Shown: positions 15,211 through 24,249 of the stretch, in pieces
How the letters are laid out: every line of letters begins with the position of its first letter
Numbering within the stretch: position 1 is the stretch's first letter
DNA from: Ornithoclostridium sp949298505
GTDB lineage: Bacteria > Bacillota > Clostridia > Christensenellales > UBA3700
Assembly: GCA_949298505.1 (NCBI GenBank)
Contig: CASFWW010000023.1
Span: 47,982-111,981, forward strand
Reading direction: 5' to 3'
Length of the DNA stretch: 64,000 bases
Notes under the pieces: generated by a model
The model's input: only the letters and a program-made list of their open reading frames with translations
Told to the model about the DNA's origin: nothing
Databases searched by the model: none
Made by a program: the position numbers and the translations under genes

Positions 15211-16119
15211 TCAATTCAGGATCAACGTGCCGACCAGGTCGTTAATGTCCATGCCGTTTTCCTCAACGTATTTGCCAAGGTCTTTGACTATGTCGTACGC
15301 CGCGGTGGGATCAGTAAAGTTCGCCGTGCCGACCTGCACCGCGCGCGCTCCGCATATCATGAATTCGAGCACGTCCGTATAGCAGGTTATGCCGCCGAGA
15401 CCTATTATCGGGATCTTTACCGCATTGTAACATTCCCATACCATTTTCAGCGCGACCGGCTTCACGCAGGGACCGGACATACCGCCGTTGTTGTTGGCGA
15501 GTATCGGGCGCCTTGTCCTGTAGTTCACCGCCATGCCGGAAATGGTGTTTATCAGCGATACCGCGTCCGCGCCGCCCGCTTCAGCCGCTCTCGCGTTGTC
15601 CGCGATGCAGCTCACGTTGGGAGACAGCTTGGTTATCACCGGTTTTTTGCATACGTTTTTGACTGCGCGCGTGACTTCCTCAACGTTTTTGGGAAGCACG
15701 CCGAAAGCCATGCCGCCCTGCTTGACGTTGGGGCAGGATATGTTGAGTTCCACCATATCCGCGTGGCTGTCGTTTATCCTCTCGCCTATCGCTATGTAGT
15801 CCTCGAGAGTGGATCCCGCGATATTTGCGATCACGACGACGTCCTCTTCCGCCAGTCTCTTGTCGTCCTCGGCGAGATAATGCTCTATGCCGGGGTTCTG
15901 AAGTCCTACGCTGTTCAGCATACCGCCGTAAGTTTCCGCGACTCTCGGAGGCGGATTGCCTTCTCTCTTTTTAAGGGTCAGACCTTTCGTGCATATGCCG
16001 CCAAGCGCGGAAAGCGGATAAAATTCACCGTACTCCTTGCCGAAACCGAACGTGCCGCTCGCGGTGATTATCGGGTTTTTGAATTCGACGCCCGCGACGT
16101 TTACTTTCAGATTGCTCAT
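15211..16119 (-). CDS. pyrD: Dihydroorotate dehydrogenase, catalytic subunit (type 1B)
   Basis: FMN enzyme oxidising dihydroorotate to orotate. 302 residues, standard for PyrDB. Seen: MSNLKVNVAGVEFKNPIITA, the NSVGLQNPG substrate loop, LNISCPNVKQGG containing the class-1 active-site Cys, KLSPNV and GLGGITCYTDVLEF. Type 1B enzymes pass electrons to PyrK, whose gene lies immediately upstream with a 4-nt ATGA overlap. The cell therefore uses NAD+ rather than quinone or fumarate. Confidence 0.95.
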   Translation of the reverse strand: MSNLKVNVAGVEFKNPIITASGTFGFGKEYGEFYPLSALGGICTKGLTLKKREGNPPPRVAETYGGMLNSVGLQNPGIEHYLAEDDKRLAEEDVVVIANIAGSTLEDYIAIGERINDSHADMVELNISCPNVKQGGMAFGVLPKNVEEVTRAVKNVCKKPVITKLSPNVSCIADNARAAEAGGADAVSLINTISGMAVNYRTRRPILANNNGGMSGPCVKPVALKMVWECYNAVKIPIIGLGGITCYTDVLEFMICGARAVQVGTANFTDPTAAYDIVKDLGKYVEENGMDINDLVGTLILN

Positions 16120-16880
16120 AACACCACCTCGTCAAGACGGAATACCGGTCCGTCCTTGCACACCCTGACGTAGCCCTCTCCGTCCGCGCGTCTCACCTTG
16201 CAGTTGCAGACGAGGCAGGCGCCTATGCCGCAACCCATGCGCTGTTCGAGAGAAACGTAAACGGGAACGTCCACGCCCTCAAAGCATTTCGCGACCGCCC
16301 TGTACATGACCTCCGGACCGCAGACGAAGATCTCGTCCGGCTTTATGAAGTCCGCCGCCTCTCTCGCGACCGTCGTAACGAAGCCTTTCTTGCCGTAGCT
16401 GCCGTCGTCCGTCGCCACCGTCACCGAAGCGCATTTTGCCGCCAGTTCTTTTTCAAGCGCTACTTTGCCCGCGTTTGCAAACCCGATATAAGCGTGGAAT
16501 TCCTTGTCCGGATTCGCGGTCACGACTGCGGGAAGGACCGCCGTGCCCATACCGCCGCCGATCAGCATTATTTTTCTGCCCTTGGGCACGTAGCCGTTGC
16601 CGAGAGGCAGAAGTACGTTCAGTCTGTCGCCCTCTTTCACCCGGGTAAGCTCCTTTGTGCCGCCGCCGACGACTGCGTAACATACGTCCGCAGTCTTCTT
16701 TTCCGCGTCGAAATCGCAGATGCAGAACGGACGTCTCAATATCTTGCTTTTATCGGGCAGTTTTATATCGAGAAACTGCGCGCCCTTTATCTCTTCGAGA
16801 TCTTCGAAGCGCAGGGTCATATACCATATCCCGTCCGCTACGGGCGCATTGGAGACCACGGTCGCTGTTCTGTCTTTCAT
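16116..16880 (-). CDS. pyrK: Dihydroorotate dehydrogenase electron-transfer subunit
   Basis: FAD and [2Fe-2S] partner of PyrD that reduces NAD+. The frame is open to 17030, but the start is placed at ATG 16880, which overlaps the pyrF stop by 4 nt and gives MKDRTATVVSNAPVADG, the normal N-terminus, and 254 residues. Seen: the FAD-binding RRPFCICDFD, the NAD-domain LIGGGMGTAVLP, and the cluster ligands in RMGCGIGACLVCNC with a later Cys in VRVCKDGPVF. Overlaps pyrD by 4 nt, supporting stoichiometric synthesis. Confidence 0.94.
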   Translation of the reverse strand: MKDRTATVVSNAPVADGIWYMTLRFEDLEEIKGAQFLDIKLPDKSKILRRPFCICDFDAEKKTADVCYAVVGGGTKELTRVKEGDRLNVLLPLGNGYVPKGRKIMLIGGGMGTAVLPAVVTANPDKEFHAYIGFANAGKVALEKELAAKCASVTVATDDGSYGKKGFVTTVAREAADFIKPDEIFVCGPEVMYRAVAKCFEGVDVPVYVSLEQRMGCGIGACLVCNCKVRRADGEGYVRVCKDGPVFRLDEVVL

Positions 16881-17782
16881 TTGATGCACCTTGCCAGATC
16901 TTTCTGCATATCCAGCGCCGCTTTGAGCGCCGCGTCCTTGTAGTTCAGCCCAGCGTACTGCTCTTTCTTGTAAGCGCACAGTATGCCGCGCGACGAGTTG
17001 ACTATGCCGCCAACGCCGTCCCTGAAACACACGGCGAGGTCTTCCGCCTTGCCGCCCTGAGCGCCGTAGCCGGGGATCAGGAAGAAAAGATGCGGATGCG
17101 CCGCCCTTATTCTTGCCGCCTGCTCCTTGTGAGTCGCGCCGACGACCGCGCCGACGGACGAATAGCCGTATTTGCCGATCAGGTTCCTGCCCCAGTCGTC
17201 GACGAGATCCGCCATTGCGTCGTAAAGCGTCTCTTTGTCTCCGAGCGGCTTGTCCTGAAGTTCTCCGCTCGCCGGGTTGGACGTCTTGACCAACACGAAA
17301 ATACCCTTGTCGTTTTTCTCGCAGTCGGCTACGAAAGGCTTTACGCCGTCGCTTCCGAGGTAGCCGTTCACCGTCACGAAATCGCTCTCGAACGGAGTGA
17401 ATTTTACGCCGCCCGCAAGCTCGGTCGCGCCGATATACGCCCTGCTGTAAGCCGCCGCGGTGCTTCCGATGTCGTTTCTCTTGATATCCGCGATGGCTAT
17501 CAAGCCGTTTGCGCGCGCGTATGCAAGCGTGTCTTTGAAAGCGCGTATGCCCGCCACGCCGTACATCTCGTAGTACGCCACCTGCACTTTTACCGCGGGC
17601 ACGACGTCCTTGAGCGCGTCCACAAGGTCGAAATTGAACTTGGTGATGTAATTCGCGGCGTCATCCGGAGTCAGGCACTTTTCCTTCATCTCGTCGGGGA
17701 GATAGTCCACGCAGGTGTCCAGACCTATCACGGACGGGTTGTCAGTCCTCTTTATTGCGTCAATAAGTTTGTCTATTATCAT
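16877..17782 (-). CDS. pyrF: Orotidine 5'-phosphate decarboxylase, long (type 2) subfamily
   Basis: Decarboxylates OMP to UMP, the last step. At 301 residues it belongs to the longer subfamily, not the 235-residue Bacillus type. The active-site DIKRNDIGSTAAAY (Lys-Asp pair) is clear, with VIGLDTCVDYLP near the N-terminus and the phosphate-binding FLIPGYGAQGG late. It lies 3 nt after pyrC and overlaps pyrK by 4 nt. Confidence 0.95.
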   Translation of the reverse strand: MIIDKLIDAIKRTDNPSVIGLDTCVDYLPDEMKEKCLTPDDAANYITKFNFDLVDALKDVVPAVKVQVAYYEMYGVAGIRAFKDTLAYARANGLIAIADIKRNDIGSTAAAYSRAYIGATELAGGVKFTPFESDFVTVNGYLGSDGVKPFVADCEKNDKGIFVLVKTSNPASGELQDKPLGDKETLYDAMADLVDDWGRNLIGKYGYSSVGAVVGATHKEQAARIRAAHPHLFFLIPGYGAQGGKAEDLAVCFRDGVGGIVNSSRGILCAYKKEQYAGLNYKDAALKAALDMQKDLARCIK

Positions 17783-17785
17783 AGT

Positions 17786-19045
17786 TTACCTCTCGTATTT
17801 TATCTTTCCTTCCACCACGGTATAACGGACTCTGCCGTAAACCTCTCTGCCGTGGAAAGGCGTGTTCTTTCCCTTTGAGAAAAATTCGTTCTTGTCTATC
17901 CTGTATTTCTCGTTCAGGTCGACCAGCGTGATATCCGCAAGCCCGCCTTCTTCCAGCTTTCCGCACTCTACGCCCACTATCGAAGCGGGTTCTGCCGTCA
18001 TAAGCTCGCTGAGCTTTTCGAGAGTGATCTCTCCCGTCCTGACCAGCGCGGTATAGGAAAGCGCGAACGAAGTCTCTATTCCGCTGATGCCGTTTGCCGC
18101 CCCTATGAAGCCGCCTTCTTTCTCGTACGCGGCGTGGGGAGCGTGATCGGTCACGATAGCGTCCACGGTGCCGTCCTTTATCGCTTCTATCATCGCAAGC
18201 CTGTCGCTCTCCTCTCTGAGAGGGGGATTGACCTTCGCGTCCGCGTTTCCGGAAAGACAGAGTTCGTCCGTTGCCGCGAAATAGTGCGGACACGTCTCGC
18301 ATGTGACTTTTACGCCGCGCGCCTTCGCGTCCCTGATCAGCCTAGCGCTGCCTGCCGTGCTGATATGCGCTATATGCACGCGCGCGCCCAGCGTCTCCGC
18401 AAGCACGATGTCTCTTGCCACCATCACTTCTTCGCTTGCGCGGGTTATGCCTTTCAGTCCGACCAGCGTCGAATGATACCCTTCGTTCATAACGCCGTCG
18501 TTGACAAGCGAAAGATCTTCGCAGTGACTGATGACCGGCATCCCGAAGCCGCTCGCGTATTCGAGCGCGATCCTCATCAGCTGCGCGCTTTCCACGGGTC
18601 TGCCGTCGTCTGAAAACGCCACGGCGCCCGCTTCTTTGAGCTTGCCCATTTCGGAGATCGTCTCGCCCTTCTCGCCCACGCTGACCGCGGCGATCGGATA
18701 TACCTTTACGAGATCCACTTCCTTCGCCCTGTCTTTGATGTATCTGACGATATATTTGTTGTCGATCACCGGCTTGGTGTTGGGCATACAGCATACAGCC
18801 GAAAAGCCGCCCGCGACAGCCGCTTTAGAACCGCTCTCTATGTCTTCTTTGTACTCAAAGCCCGGCTCGCGCAGATGGACGTGCATATCCACGAACGCGG
18901 GGAGCGCGGTGAGCCCGTCGGCTTCTATCACGCGGCAGCCGTCTGCGTCTATCCCTGCAGCGATCTTTTCTATTCTGCCGTCCTTTATCAGCAAATCCTT
19001 TTTCCTGCCTGCGACAAGCGCGGATTTTATAAGAAGTTTTTCCAT
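17786..19045 (-). CDS. pyrC: Dihydroorotase
   Basis: Cyclises carbamoyl-aspartate. The frame is open to 19090; ATG 19045 follows CTGGAGGACTGAT and lies 1 nt after pyrB, giving 419 residues, the class-I length. Zinc ligands are in FVDMHVHLREPGFEYKED, with SHCEDLSL, HIAHISTAGSA and the catalytic Asp in VTDHAPHA. The extended start within pyrB would be unusual and is rejected. Part of the pyrBCFKDE run. Confidence 0.95.
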   Translation of the reverse strand: MEKLLIKSALVAGRKKDLLIKDGRIEKIAAGIDADGCRVIEADGLTALPAFVDMHVHLREPGFEYKEDIESGSKAAVAGGFSAVCCMPNTKPVIDNKYIVRYIKDRAKEVDLVKVYPIAAVSVGEKGETISEMGKLKEAGAVAFSDDGRPVESAQLMRIALEYASGFGMPVISHCEDLSLVNDGVMNEGYHSTLVGLKGITRASEEVMVARDIVLAETLGARVHIAHISTAGSARLIRDAKARGVKVTCETCPHYFAATDELCLSGNADAKVNPPLREESDRLAMIEAIKDGTVDAIVTDHAPHAAYEKEGGFIGAANGISGIETSFALSYTALVRTGEITLEKLSELMTAEPASIVGVECGKLEEGGLADITLVDLNEKYRIDKNEFFSKGKNTPFHGREVYGRVRYTVVEGKIKYER

Positions 19046-19046
19046 A

Positions 19047-19955
19047 TCAGTCCTCCAGGATCCATTTGAGAAGCGCCATTCTCGTCGCAACTCCGTTCGT
19101 GACCTGCACGTCTTTGTAACAGCACCCGTCCTCGCACAGCGCGTAAGAAAACTCCACGCCTCTGTTGACCGGACCCGGATGCATCGCGATCGCGTCTTCG
19201 TTGGCGAGTTTCATCCTCTCCGGATTTATGCCGAAGAAGCGCGCGTATTCTCCGTAGCTGGGGAAAAGCCCTTTCTGCTGACGCTCGAGCTGTATCCTCA
19301 GACCCATGATCACGTCGCTTCCCCTGAACGCGTCCTCGATCGAACCGCAGACCTCGCATCCCAGCCTTTCGACTGCCTGAGGTATCATCGTGGGAGGACC
19401 GTACACTCTTACTTTCGCGCCCATTGTGTTCAGAGAAACGATGTTGCTCCTCGCCACGCGGCTGTGCTTGACGTCGCCTATTATCGTAACCGTCAGCCCC
19501 TTTACTCTGCCGAACTTCTCGCGGATCGTGAACAGGTCCAGAAGCGCCTGAGTGGGGTGAGCGTGCAAGCCGTCGCCGGCATTGATGACGCTGCAACTCA
19601 CGTTGTCGGCAAGATATCTGGGAGCGCCGCTCGCGGAATGACGTATCACGATCGCGTCCGTGCCCATCGCCTCTATCGTCCTGCCGGTATCGAGAATGCT
19701 CTCGCCCTTCTGAACGCTGGACGTGGAGACGTCCACGACGGTAACCGTCGCGCCGAGATATTTTGCCGCGTCCTCGAAAGAACAGCGGGTCCTGGTGCTG
19801 TTCTCGTAAAACAGAGTCGCCACCGTCTTTCCTTTCAGAACGTCGCGGCACTTGTCGCCTGACAGAACGATCTTTTTCATCTCGACCGCGTCGTCCATAA
19901 GCTTTGTCAACGTCGCCGCGCTGACGCCTTCCATGCACAAGAAGTCTTTTTTCAT
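19047..19955 (-). CDS. pyrB: Aspartate carbamoyltransferase, catalytic subunit
   Basis: Joins carbamoyl phosphate and aspartate. 302 residues. The carbamoyl-phosphate site is ENSTRTRCSFEDAAKYLG; later HPTQALLDLFTIRE and the aspartate-binding MHPGPVNRGVEFS are present. No pyrI regulatory gene follows, as in other Bacillota. It is the first pyr gene; an AT-rich upstream segment holds GATAAAAT as a possible -10 and a leader of only about 30-40 nt, too short for a PyrR attenuator. Confidence 0.95.
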   Translation of the reverse strand: MKKDFLCMEGVSAATLTKLMDDAVEMKKIVLSGDKCRDVLKGKTVATLFYENSTRTRCSFEDAAKYLGATVTVVDVSTSSVQKGESILDTGRTIEAMGTDAIVIRHSASGAPRYLADNVSCSVINAGDGLHAHPTQALLDLFTIREKFGRVKGLTVTIIGDVKHSRVARSNIVSLNTMGAKVRVYGPPTMIPQAVERLGCEVCGSIEDAFRGSDVIMGLRIQLERQQKGLFPSYGEYARFFGINPERMKLANEDAIAMHPGPVNRGVEFSYALCEDGCCYKDVQVTNGVATRMALLKWILED

Positions 19956-20048
19956 CTTTCCTCCGACGTGTAAAATTCGTTATCTTGATAATTTTATCAT
20001 ATATGCGCGCAAAAATAAAGGACTTGAACGAATTAAATCAAACGTGAC

Positions 20049-20085
20049 GAAAAAAAGAACGGACGCGGTGTCCCGCGCCCGTTCT
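20049..20085 (-). terminator. Rho-independent terminator of the ferredoxin gene
   Basis: Reverse strand: stem GAACGGGCGCGG / CCGCGTCCGTTC (20085-20057, one G-U pair) with a GACA loop and eight-base T run to 20049. It separates the ferredoxin from the pyr operon. Confidence 0.9.
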
Positions 20086-20105
20086 TCATTTCAGTCTATT
20101 AAAGA

Positions 20106-20276
20106 TTACTCCTCGCTGATGACTTCAACGGGGCAACCAGCCGCGCAGGTGCCGCAGCTTATGCAGGTGTCTGCGTCGATAACGTACTTGTCGTCACCCT
20201 CGCTGATCGCTTCAACGGGGCAGTTTGCCGCGCAGTTACCGCACTTAATGCATCCATCTCCGATAACGTATGCCAT
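20106..20276 (-). CDS. 2[4Fe-4S] ferredoxin
   Basis: A 56-residue clostridial-type ferredoxin encoded on the reverse strand. It begins MAYVIGDGCIKCGNCAANCP and carries two CxxCxxCxxxCP clusters (Cys 9, 12, 15, 19 and 38, 41, 44, 48), each followed by VE(A/V)IS. The duplication is near-perfect, as is typical. Low-potential electron carrier for anaerobic metabolism. AAGGAG sits 10 nt before the ATG; the promoter at 20311-20339 is ideal, and a strong terminator follows, so it is a single, probably abundantly expressed gene. Confidence 0.97.
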   Translation of the reverse strand: MAYVIGDGCIKCGNCAANCPVEAISEGDDKYVIDADTCISCGTCAAGCPVEVISEE

Positions 20277-20310
20277 GTTCGTAAATCTCCTTTTTAGATT
20301 TTGTGATTTG

Positions 20311-20339
20311 ATTATACCACACGCACCCGAGGTTGTAAA
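20311..20339 (-). promoter_or_regulatory. Ferredoxin promoter
   Basis: Reverse-strand TTTACA (20339-20334), 17 nt, TATAAT (20316-20311). The leader is about 30 nt. Confidence 0.85.
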
Positions 20340-20427
20340 CCCTTTTCAAAAATTTGAGGGGTGCGTTTTGGTTAGTGGCGCCTAACCGCCTGTATTTTAC
20401 GCGGCAACCGGTCTTAGACTCGCGGCG

Positions 20428-21306
20428 TCACTCTTCCATTTTCCTGAGTTCTTTTTCGTATTCCTCTTCTTCCTTGCTCTGCTTGTGCTTCTGCGGCGCT
20501 CCGACCACCTCGAACTCACCTACCTCGAAGTAATCCGTGATCACTCCTTCGTCGTTCTGGATTGCGACTTTTACGCGCCTTTTGAGCATATCCGTCTCTT
20601 CCACTCGCCCGGTGCCTCTCTCTGTCGAAACGATCGACCCCACCTTGGGGAGAAGCTTCGCGGTCTCCACGTAATAATCGTTCTCGTATCTGAGACAGCA
20701 CATCAACTTGCCGCACATACCGCTGACCTTGGTCGGATTGAGGGATATGTTTTGGTTTTTCGCCATTTTCACGGTCACTTTTTCGTAATCCGCAAGATGA
20801 GTTATACAACAGCACGGTCTGCCGCACATAGCCAAAGCTCCCCTCATCTTTATGTCGTCGCGCTCGTAGATCTGCCTGAGTTCTATCCTCATGTGCATCA
20901 CGCTTGCGATGTCTTTGACAAGCTCTCTGAAATCCACTCTGCCTTCCGCAGTAAAGCTGAACACGATCTTTGAGCGGTCGAACGTGTACTCTGCGTCCAC
21001 CAGCTTCATTTTCAGCCCGTGTTTGGCTATCTTTTTATTGCAAAGCTCCATTGCGGCGGCTTTCATCTCAATGTTTTCGCGCGCCCTTTTGTCGTCTTCG
21101 GGCGTCGCCTTGCGTATCACGGGTTTGAGTTGTCCCTTGATCGCGTCGTCTGCGACCGTCCTGTTGGGTCCCACGACCTTGCCGTATTCCTGTCCTCTGA
21201 CAGTCTCTACGATCGCGTTGTCTCCCGCCTCGAATTGTATCCCTTTAGGATCGAAATAATACGTCTTGGGATTGGACGGGAATTTTATTTCCACTATTTC
21301 CGGCAT
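20428..21306 (-). CDS. yaaT: PSP1-domain protein, YaaT/RicT-like
   Basis: 292 residues from ATG 21306, which follows GGAGGTAAAATATCT and overlaps holB by 13 nt; the open frame to 21390 lies within holB. The PSP1 domain (about 50-140) is followed by a Cys cluster: CGRPCCCITHL, then MCGKLMCCLRYEN. In B. subtilis YaaT (RicT) forms an Fe-S-containing complex with RicA and RicF that affects RNase Y and sporulation. The cysteine-rich segments here fit such cluster binding. The C-terminal tail is acidic and Lys-rich. Neighbours holB and tmk are the usual ones. Confidence 0.92.
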   Translation of the reverse strand: MPEIVEIKFPSNPKTYYFDPKGIQFEAGDNAIVETVRGQEYGKVVGPNRTVADDAIKGQLKPVIRKATPEDDKRARENIEMKAAAMELCNKKIAKHGLKMKLVDAEYTFDRSKIVFSFTAEGRVDFRELVKDIASVMHMRIELRQIYERDDIKMRGALAMCGRPCCCITHLADYEKVTVKMAKNQNISLNPTKVSGMCGKLMCCLRYENDYYVETAKLLPKVGSIVSTERGTGRVEETDMLKRRVKVAIQNDEGVITDYFEVGEFEVVGAPQKHKQSKEEEEYEKELRKMEE

Positions 21307-22268
21307 AGATATTTTACCTCCAGAATTCCTATAAAAAGCGTATCCGCGACAGCCTGCGGATTGCAGTTGCTCTCGCTCATGCGCTTGCATTTCAATATCA
21401 GTTCAAGTATGTTGACCACCTCGGGGTAGCCGTATTCCGCTTCAAGCGCTCCGAGTTCTTCAAAGCCCTTGTCCGCGGCTCCACGCTTTGACGCGAGGAT
21501 AAGTCTGAAAACGGTCTCCGTAATGTCCAGATAGCCGTCCAGATTATTCTTGTCGATCTGCAACCTTACCAGTTGAGCGTCAAGTTTTTTTGTCGAGGTC
21601 AGATTGCGCAAAACAGACACCAGCAGGAAAAATTTTTCCCCAAACTCGCTGTCTGCGAAAAGTTTTTTCGCCCTCGTCAGATTGCCGAATCCGCACACGG
21701 AAGCTCGCGTCGCCGCACGTTCGGTTTCGTCGTCTGGCTCTTCCGTGCCTTCAGTGAGAACGCCGTATATCTGCGCCGGAGTGAAGCCCTCGAAATACAA
21801 CTTCTTGCACCTCGAAAGTATGGTCGGGAGCACCGCCGTCTGCTGGCTCGCTCCAAGGATGAACACCACGCCTTCGGGCGGTTCTTCGAGAGTTTTCAGA
21901 AACTTGTTCTGCGCTTTCTCGTTCATCCCCTGAAGATTGCTGACGACATAAACTTTCAGATCGCCGTCAAACCCGGTGAAATAGCTGTCCTCGATGAGCT
22001 CGCCTACGTCGTCCACGGAGATCTTCACGTTTTCGTTTATTTTTAGCGCGACGTATGCGCCGTCGTTGATCTTTTCGCAAACCTCGCATCTGTCGCATCC
22101 CGCGTCGGGACAAAGCGCGGCTTTCGCCGCCAGACGGCACAGCCCCGTTCTCGCCTCGTCGTCATCCGTGAGTATCAGATAACAGTGATTGAGCGCTCCC
22201 TTTTTCTTGTCAGCGACCACGGTCTGAAAAGGCTTTGAAGCTCTGAGCAGTCTTTCCGTTTCTGTCAT
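21294..22268 (-). CDS. holB: DNA polymerase III delta-prime subunit
   Basis: Clamp-loader stator subunit of 324 residues. The four-cysteine zinc module is at 53, 58, 61 and 64 (CDRCEVC), the conserved NKFLKTLEEPPEGVVF lies in the AAA+ core, and the SRC arginine-finger segment (TILSRCKKL) is present; no Walker A is seen, as in other delta-prime proteins. It lies 1 nt after tmk and overlaps yaaT. Acts with DnaX and HolA in loading the sliding clamp. Confidence 0.92.
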   Translation of the reverse strand: MTETERLLRASKPFQTVVADKKKGALNHCYLILTDDDEARTGLCRLAAKAALCPDAGCDRCEVCEKINDGAYVALKINENVKISVDDVGELIEDSYFTGFDGDLKVYVVSNLQGMNEKAQNKFLKTLEEPPEGVVFILGASQQTAVLPTILSRCKKLYFEGFTPAQIYGVLTEGTEEPDDETERAATRASVCGFGNLTRAKKLFADSEFGEKFFLLVSVLRNLTSTKKLDAQLVRLQIDKNNLDGYLDITETVFRLILASKRGAADKGFEELGALEAEYGYPEVVNILELILKCKRMSESNCNPQAVADTLFIGILEVKYLCRK

Positions 22269-22269
22269 A

Positions 22270-22896
22270 CTATCTCACCCCGGTCCTTTTCCTTATCAGG
22301 GCTATCACTTCTTTCCAGACGCTTTCCGCGTCCGCAGACGCGTCGACGCAGACGAACCGCTCCGGGTATCTCGCGGCGACTTCCTTGTAGCCTGCGTATA
22401 CCTTCTCGTGAAATTCGATGCTCTGGCTCTCCAAGCGGTCGTTCTTGTCCGCTCCGCCCTTTCTCGCGAACGCCTTCTTCGGGGGCATATCGAGAAATAC
22501 CGTGAGATCGGGCGTGACGTCGCCGCATGTCAGTCTGTTGAGTTCGTCGATGAAATCAATTCCCAGTCCTCTCGCCGCGCCCTGATATGCGAACGTGGAA
22601 TCCGTAAACCTGTCACAGATCACGGTGACGCCTTCTTCGAGCGCAGGTACGACGACTTCTCCGAGAAGCTGAGCGCGCGCCGCGGAATAAAGCAACGCTT
22701 CGCATTTGCCGTTCATCCTGTCGTTTTCCTTGCTCAGCAGCATCTCTCTTATCTTTTCGGAGATCACGGTGCCGCCCGGTTCGCGCAGAAACAAAGCGCG
22801 CTGACCGGTTTCTTCAAGATAGCGCCTGAGCTTTTCCACCTGAGTGGTCTTGCCCACGCCTTCGCAACCTTCGAACGTGATAAAACTCCCTTTCAT
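22270..22896 (-). CDS. tmk: Thymidylate kinase
   Basis: Phosphorylates dTMP to dTDP. ATG 22896 follows CGGAGGGATC and gives 208 residues; an earlier in-frame ATG at 22938 is rejected because it lies upstream of this site. P-loop FEGCEGVGKTTQ, the DR(Y/F) motif CDRFTDSTFAYQGAARG, and the LID region FARKGGADKNDRLE are seen. Lies between a PLP decarboxylase and holB, the order found in B. subtilis (yaaO-tmk-holB-yaaT), but yaaQ and yaaR are missing. Confidence 0.94.
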   Translation of the reverse strand: MKGSFITFEGCEGVGKTTQVEKLRRYLEETGQRALFLREPGGTVISEKIREMLLSKENDRMNGKCEALLYSAARAQLLGEVVVPALEEGVTVICDRFTDSTFAYQGAARGLGIDFIDELNRLTCGDVTPDLTVFLDMPPKKAFARKGGADKNDRLESQSIEFHEKVYAGYKEVAARYPERFVCVDASADAESVWKEVIALIRKRTGVR

Positions 22897-22924
22897 GATC
22901 CCTCCGCGCGCCATGCGCGTAATA

Positions 22925-24205
22925 TTATTGTAACACAACGAGTTTGCCGTTTACAAGTCCAAACGTGCATCCCCGGTTTTTTGCTATCGTCTCCACGTCC
23001 CCGGCGGTGAGTATTTCTCCCCGTCCGACGAACGGAGTCCCGGGAGGATAGAATCCGACCTCGTTCATGCACACTCTGCCCGCTCCCTCGCTTACGGGAA
23101 CGAAAGTTACCGCGCCCGTCGCCTGTGCTCTTTTCCTTTCCGGCGCATATATTTCAGGCGCTTTTGCCGGAGGTCTGCACTCTGCCAGCGTCCTCAGAAG
23201 AAGCCTAAGACAAGAGACGTTGCTTTCGCTTAGTATGAATATCAGACTGTCGCCGATAGCCGCCTCGGCGTATACGCCCTTCTGCGCCAACGCGACGTTT
23301 GCCTGCTGAGCGTCCAGCCCGCCGCAACTTATCACGAGCCTTGAGACGTCGTCGCTCTTGTCGACGGAAAACCACTTCCCTACCGCCTCTCTTTCAAATT
23401 CCCGCCTTGCCGCGAGTATTCCGCCGTAGATCTCCTCTCCGCGCCGCGCGTAAACTTCTCTCGCGTGATCCATGCTCGCCATCACAAGGTAGGACGGAGA
23501 GGTGGTATGCCACAGCTGCCTGTAATAGACCGCCTTGTCGTAAAGCGAGTCGTCTTTGAGGTTGATCAACGCACCGCCGGTATATACGCTCATCGTCTTG
23601 TGCATGCTGCAGAAAGAAACATCCGCCCTGCCTGCCGCCGCTTGCGGCAAAAGCGAACTGTATGCAAAATGCGCGCCGTGCGCCGCGTCCGCCACCGTCA
23701 GGATCTCGTTTTTAGAGCATTCCTCAAGCAGCTTTCCGTCGTCGACGACGTTGCCGAAGTAATCGGGCGACGTATAAAAAACGGTGGACACGTTTTGCGT
23801 TTTTAAAGGTTTTGACAGAAAATCGTCAACGTCCGCAAAGCATACCGGACTTATCCCGAGAATAGCGCACCCGTTGTAAAAACTCTTGTGCATTTTTCCG
23901 ACGCAACCCACGTTGCCGCGTTCTTTCGCAAGCGACAGCGCCACGTGCATACACGTCGTGCTTCCCCCGGTGACGAACAGAGTGCGCGCGCATCCCTGAG
24001 CGGCGGCGGCAAGTCTTTCCGCTTCAAGGATCACCCCTTCGGGGCAAGCCAGATTGTCAAGACCCGGTACTTCGGTGTAATCCAGAGCGCAGGAAGCGAA
24101 CAGAACTCCTTTGCCCGAACCGGAATGACCGGGCATACAGAATCTGGCTTTTGCCGTGCGCGCGGCTTTTTCTACCGCGTCGTAAAGAGGTGCGCCGTTT
24201 TGCAT
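22925..24205 (-). CDS. Orn/Lys/Arg-type PLP decarboxylase (YaaO/SpeA-like)
   Basis: 426 residues from ATG 24205; a TTG at 24220 would add five residues but lies in a terminator T-run. Fold-type I core: FCMPGHSGSGKG, the cofactor region FVTGGSTTCMHVALSLA, the Asp in ADAAHGAHFAY, and the Schiff-base lysine in SFCSMHKTMSVYTGG. It lacks the C-terminal length of E. coli-type biosynthetic decarboxylases and belongs to the shorter YaaO-type group. Substrate (arginine, lysine or other) not assignable. Positioned before tmk as in B. subtilis. Confidence 0.88.
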   Translation of the reverse strand: MQNGAPLYDAVEKAARTAKARFCMPGHSGSGKGVLFASCALDYTEVPGLDNLACPEGVILEAERLAAAAQGCARTLFVTGGSTTCMHVALSLAKERGNVGCVGKMHKSFYNGCAILGISPVCFADVDDFLSKPLKTQNVSTVFYTSPDYFGNVVDDGKLLEECSKNEILTVADAAHGAHFAYSSLLPQAAAGRADVSFCSMHKTMSVYTGGALINLKDDSLYDKAVYYRQLWHTTSPSYLVMASMDHAREVYARRGEEIYGGILAARREFEREAVGKWFSVDKSDDVSRLVISCGGLDAQQANVALAQKGVYAEAAIGDSLIFILSESNVSCLRLLLRTLAECRPPAKAPEIYAPERKRAQATGAVTFVPVSEGAGRVCMNEVGFYPPGTPFVGRGEILTAGDVETIAKNRGCTFGLVNGKLVVLQ

Positions 24206-24218
24206 CGTCTTCTCTTTC

Positions 24219-24242
24219 AAAAAAAGCAGTCTTTCGACTGCT
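24219..24242 (-). terminator. Terminator / attenuator between lysS and the decarboxylase
   Basis: Reverse-strand stem AGCAGTC / GACTGCT with a GAAA loop (24242-24225), followed by seven T ending at 24219. It begins 8 nt after the lysS stop. The decarboxylase ATG is only 14 nt past the T-run, so the downstream genes either have read-through or a promoter inside lysS. Confidence 0.85.
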
Positions 24243-24249
24243 CTCTCCT

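Noticed and set aside
19956..20048. PyrR-type attenuator before pyrB
   Set aside because: The leader is only about 30-40 nt and lacks the anti-antiterminator and terminator; pyrR is not in the operon.
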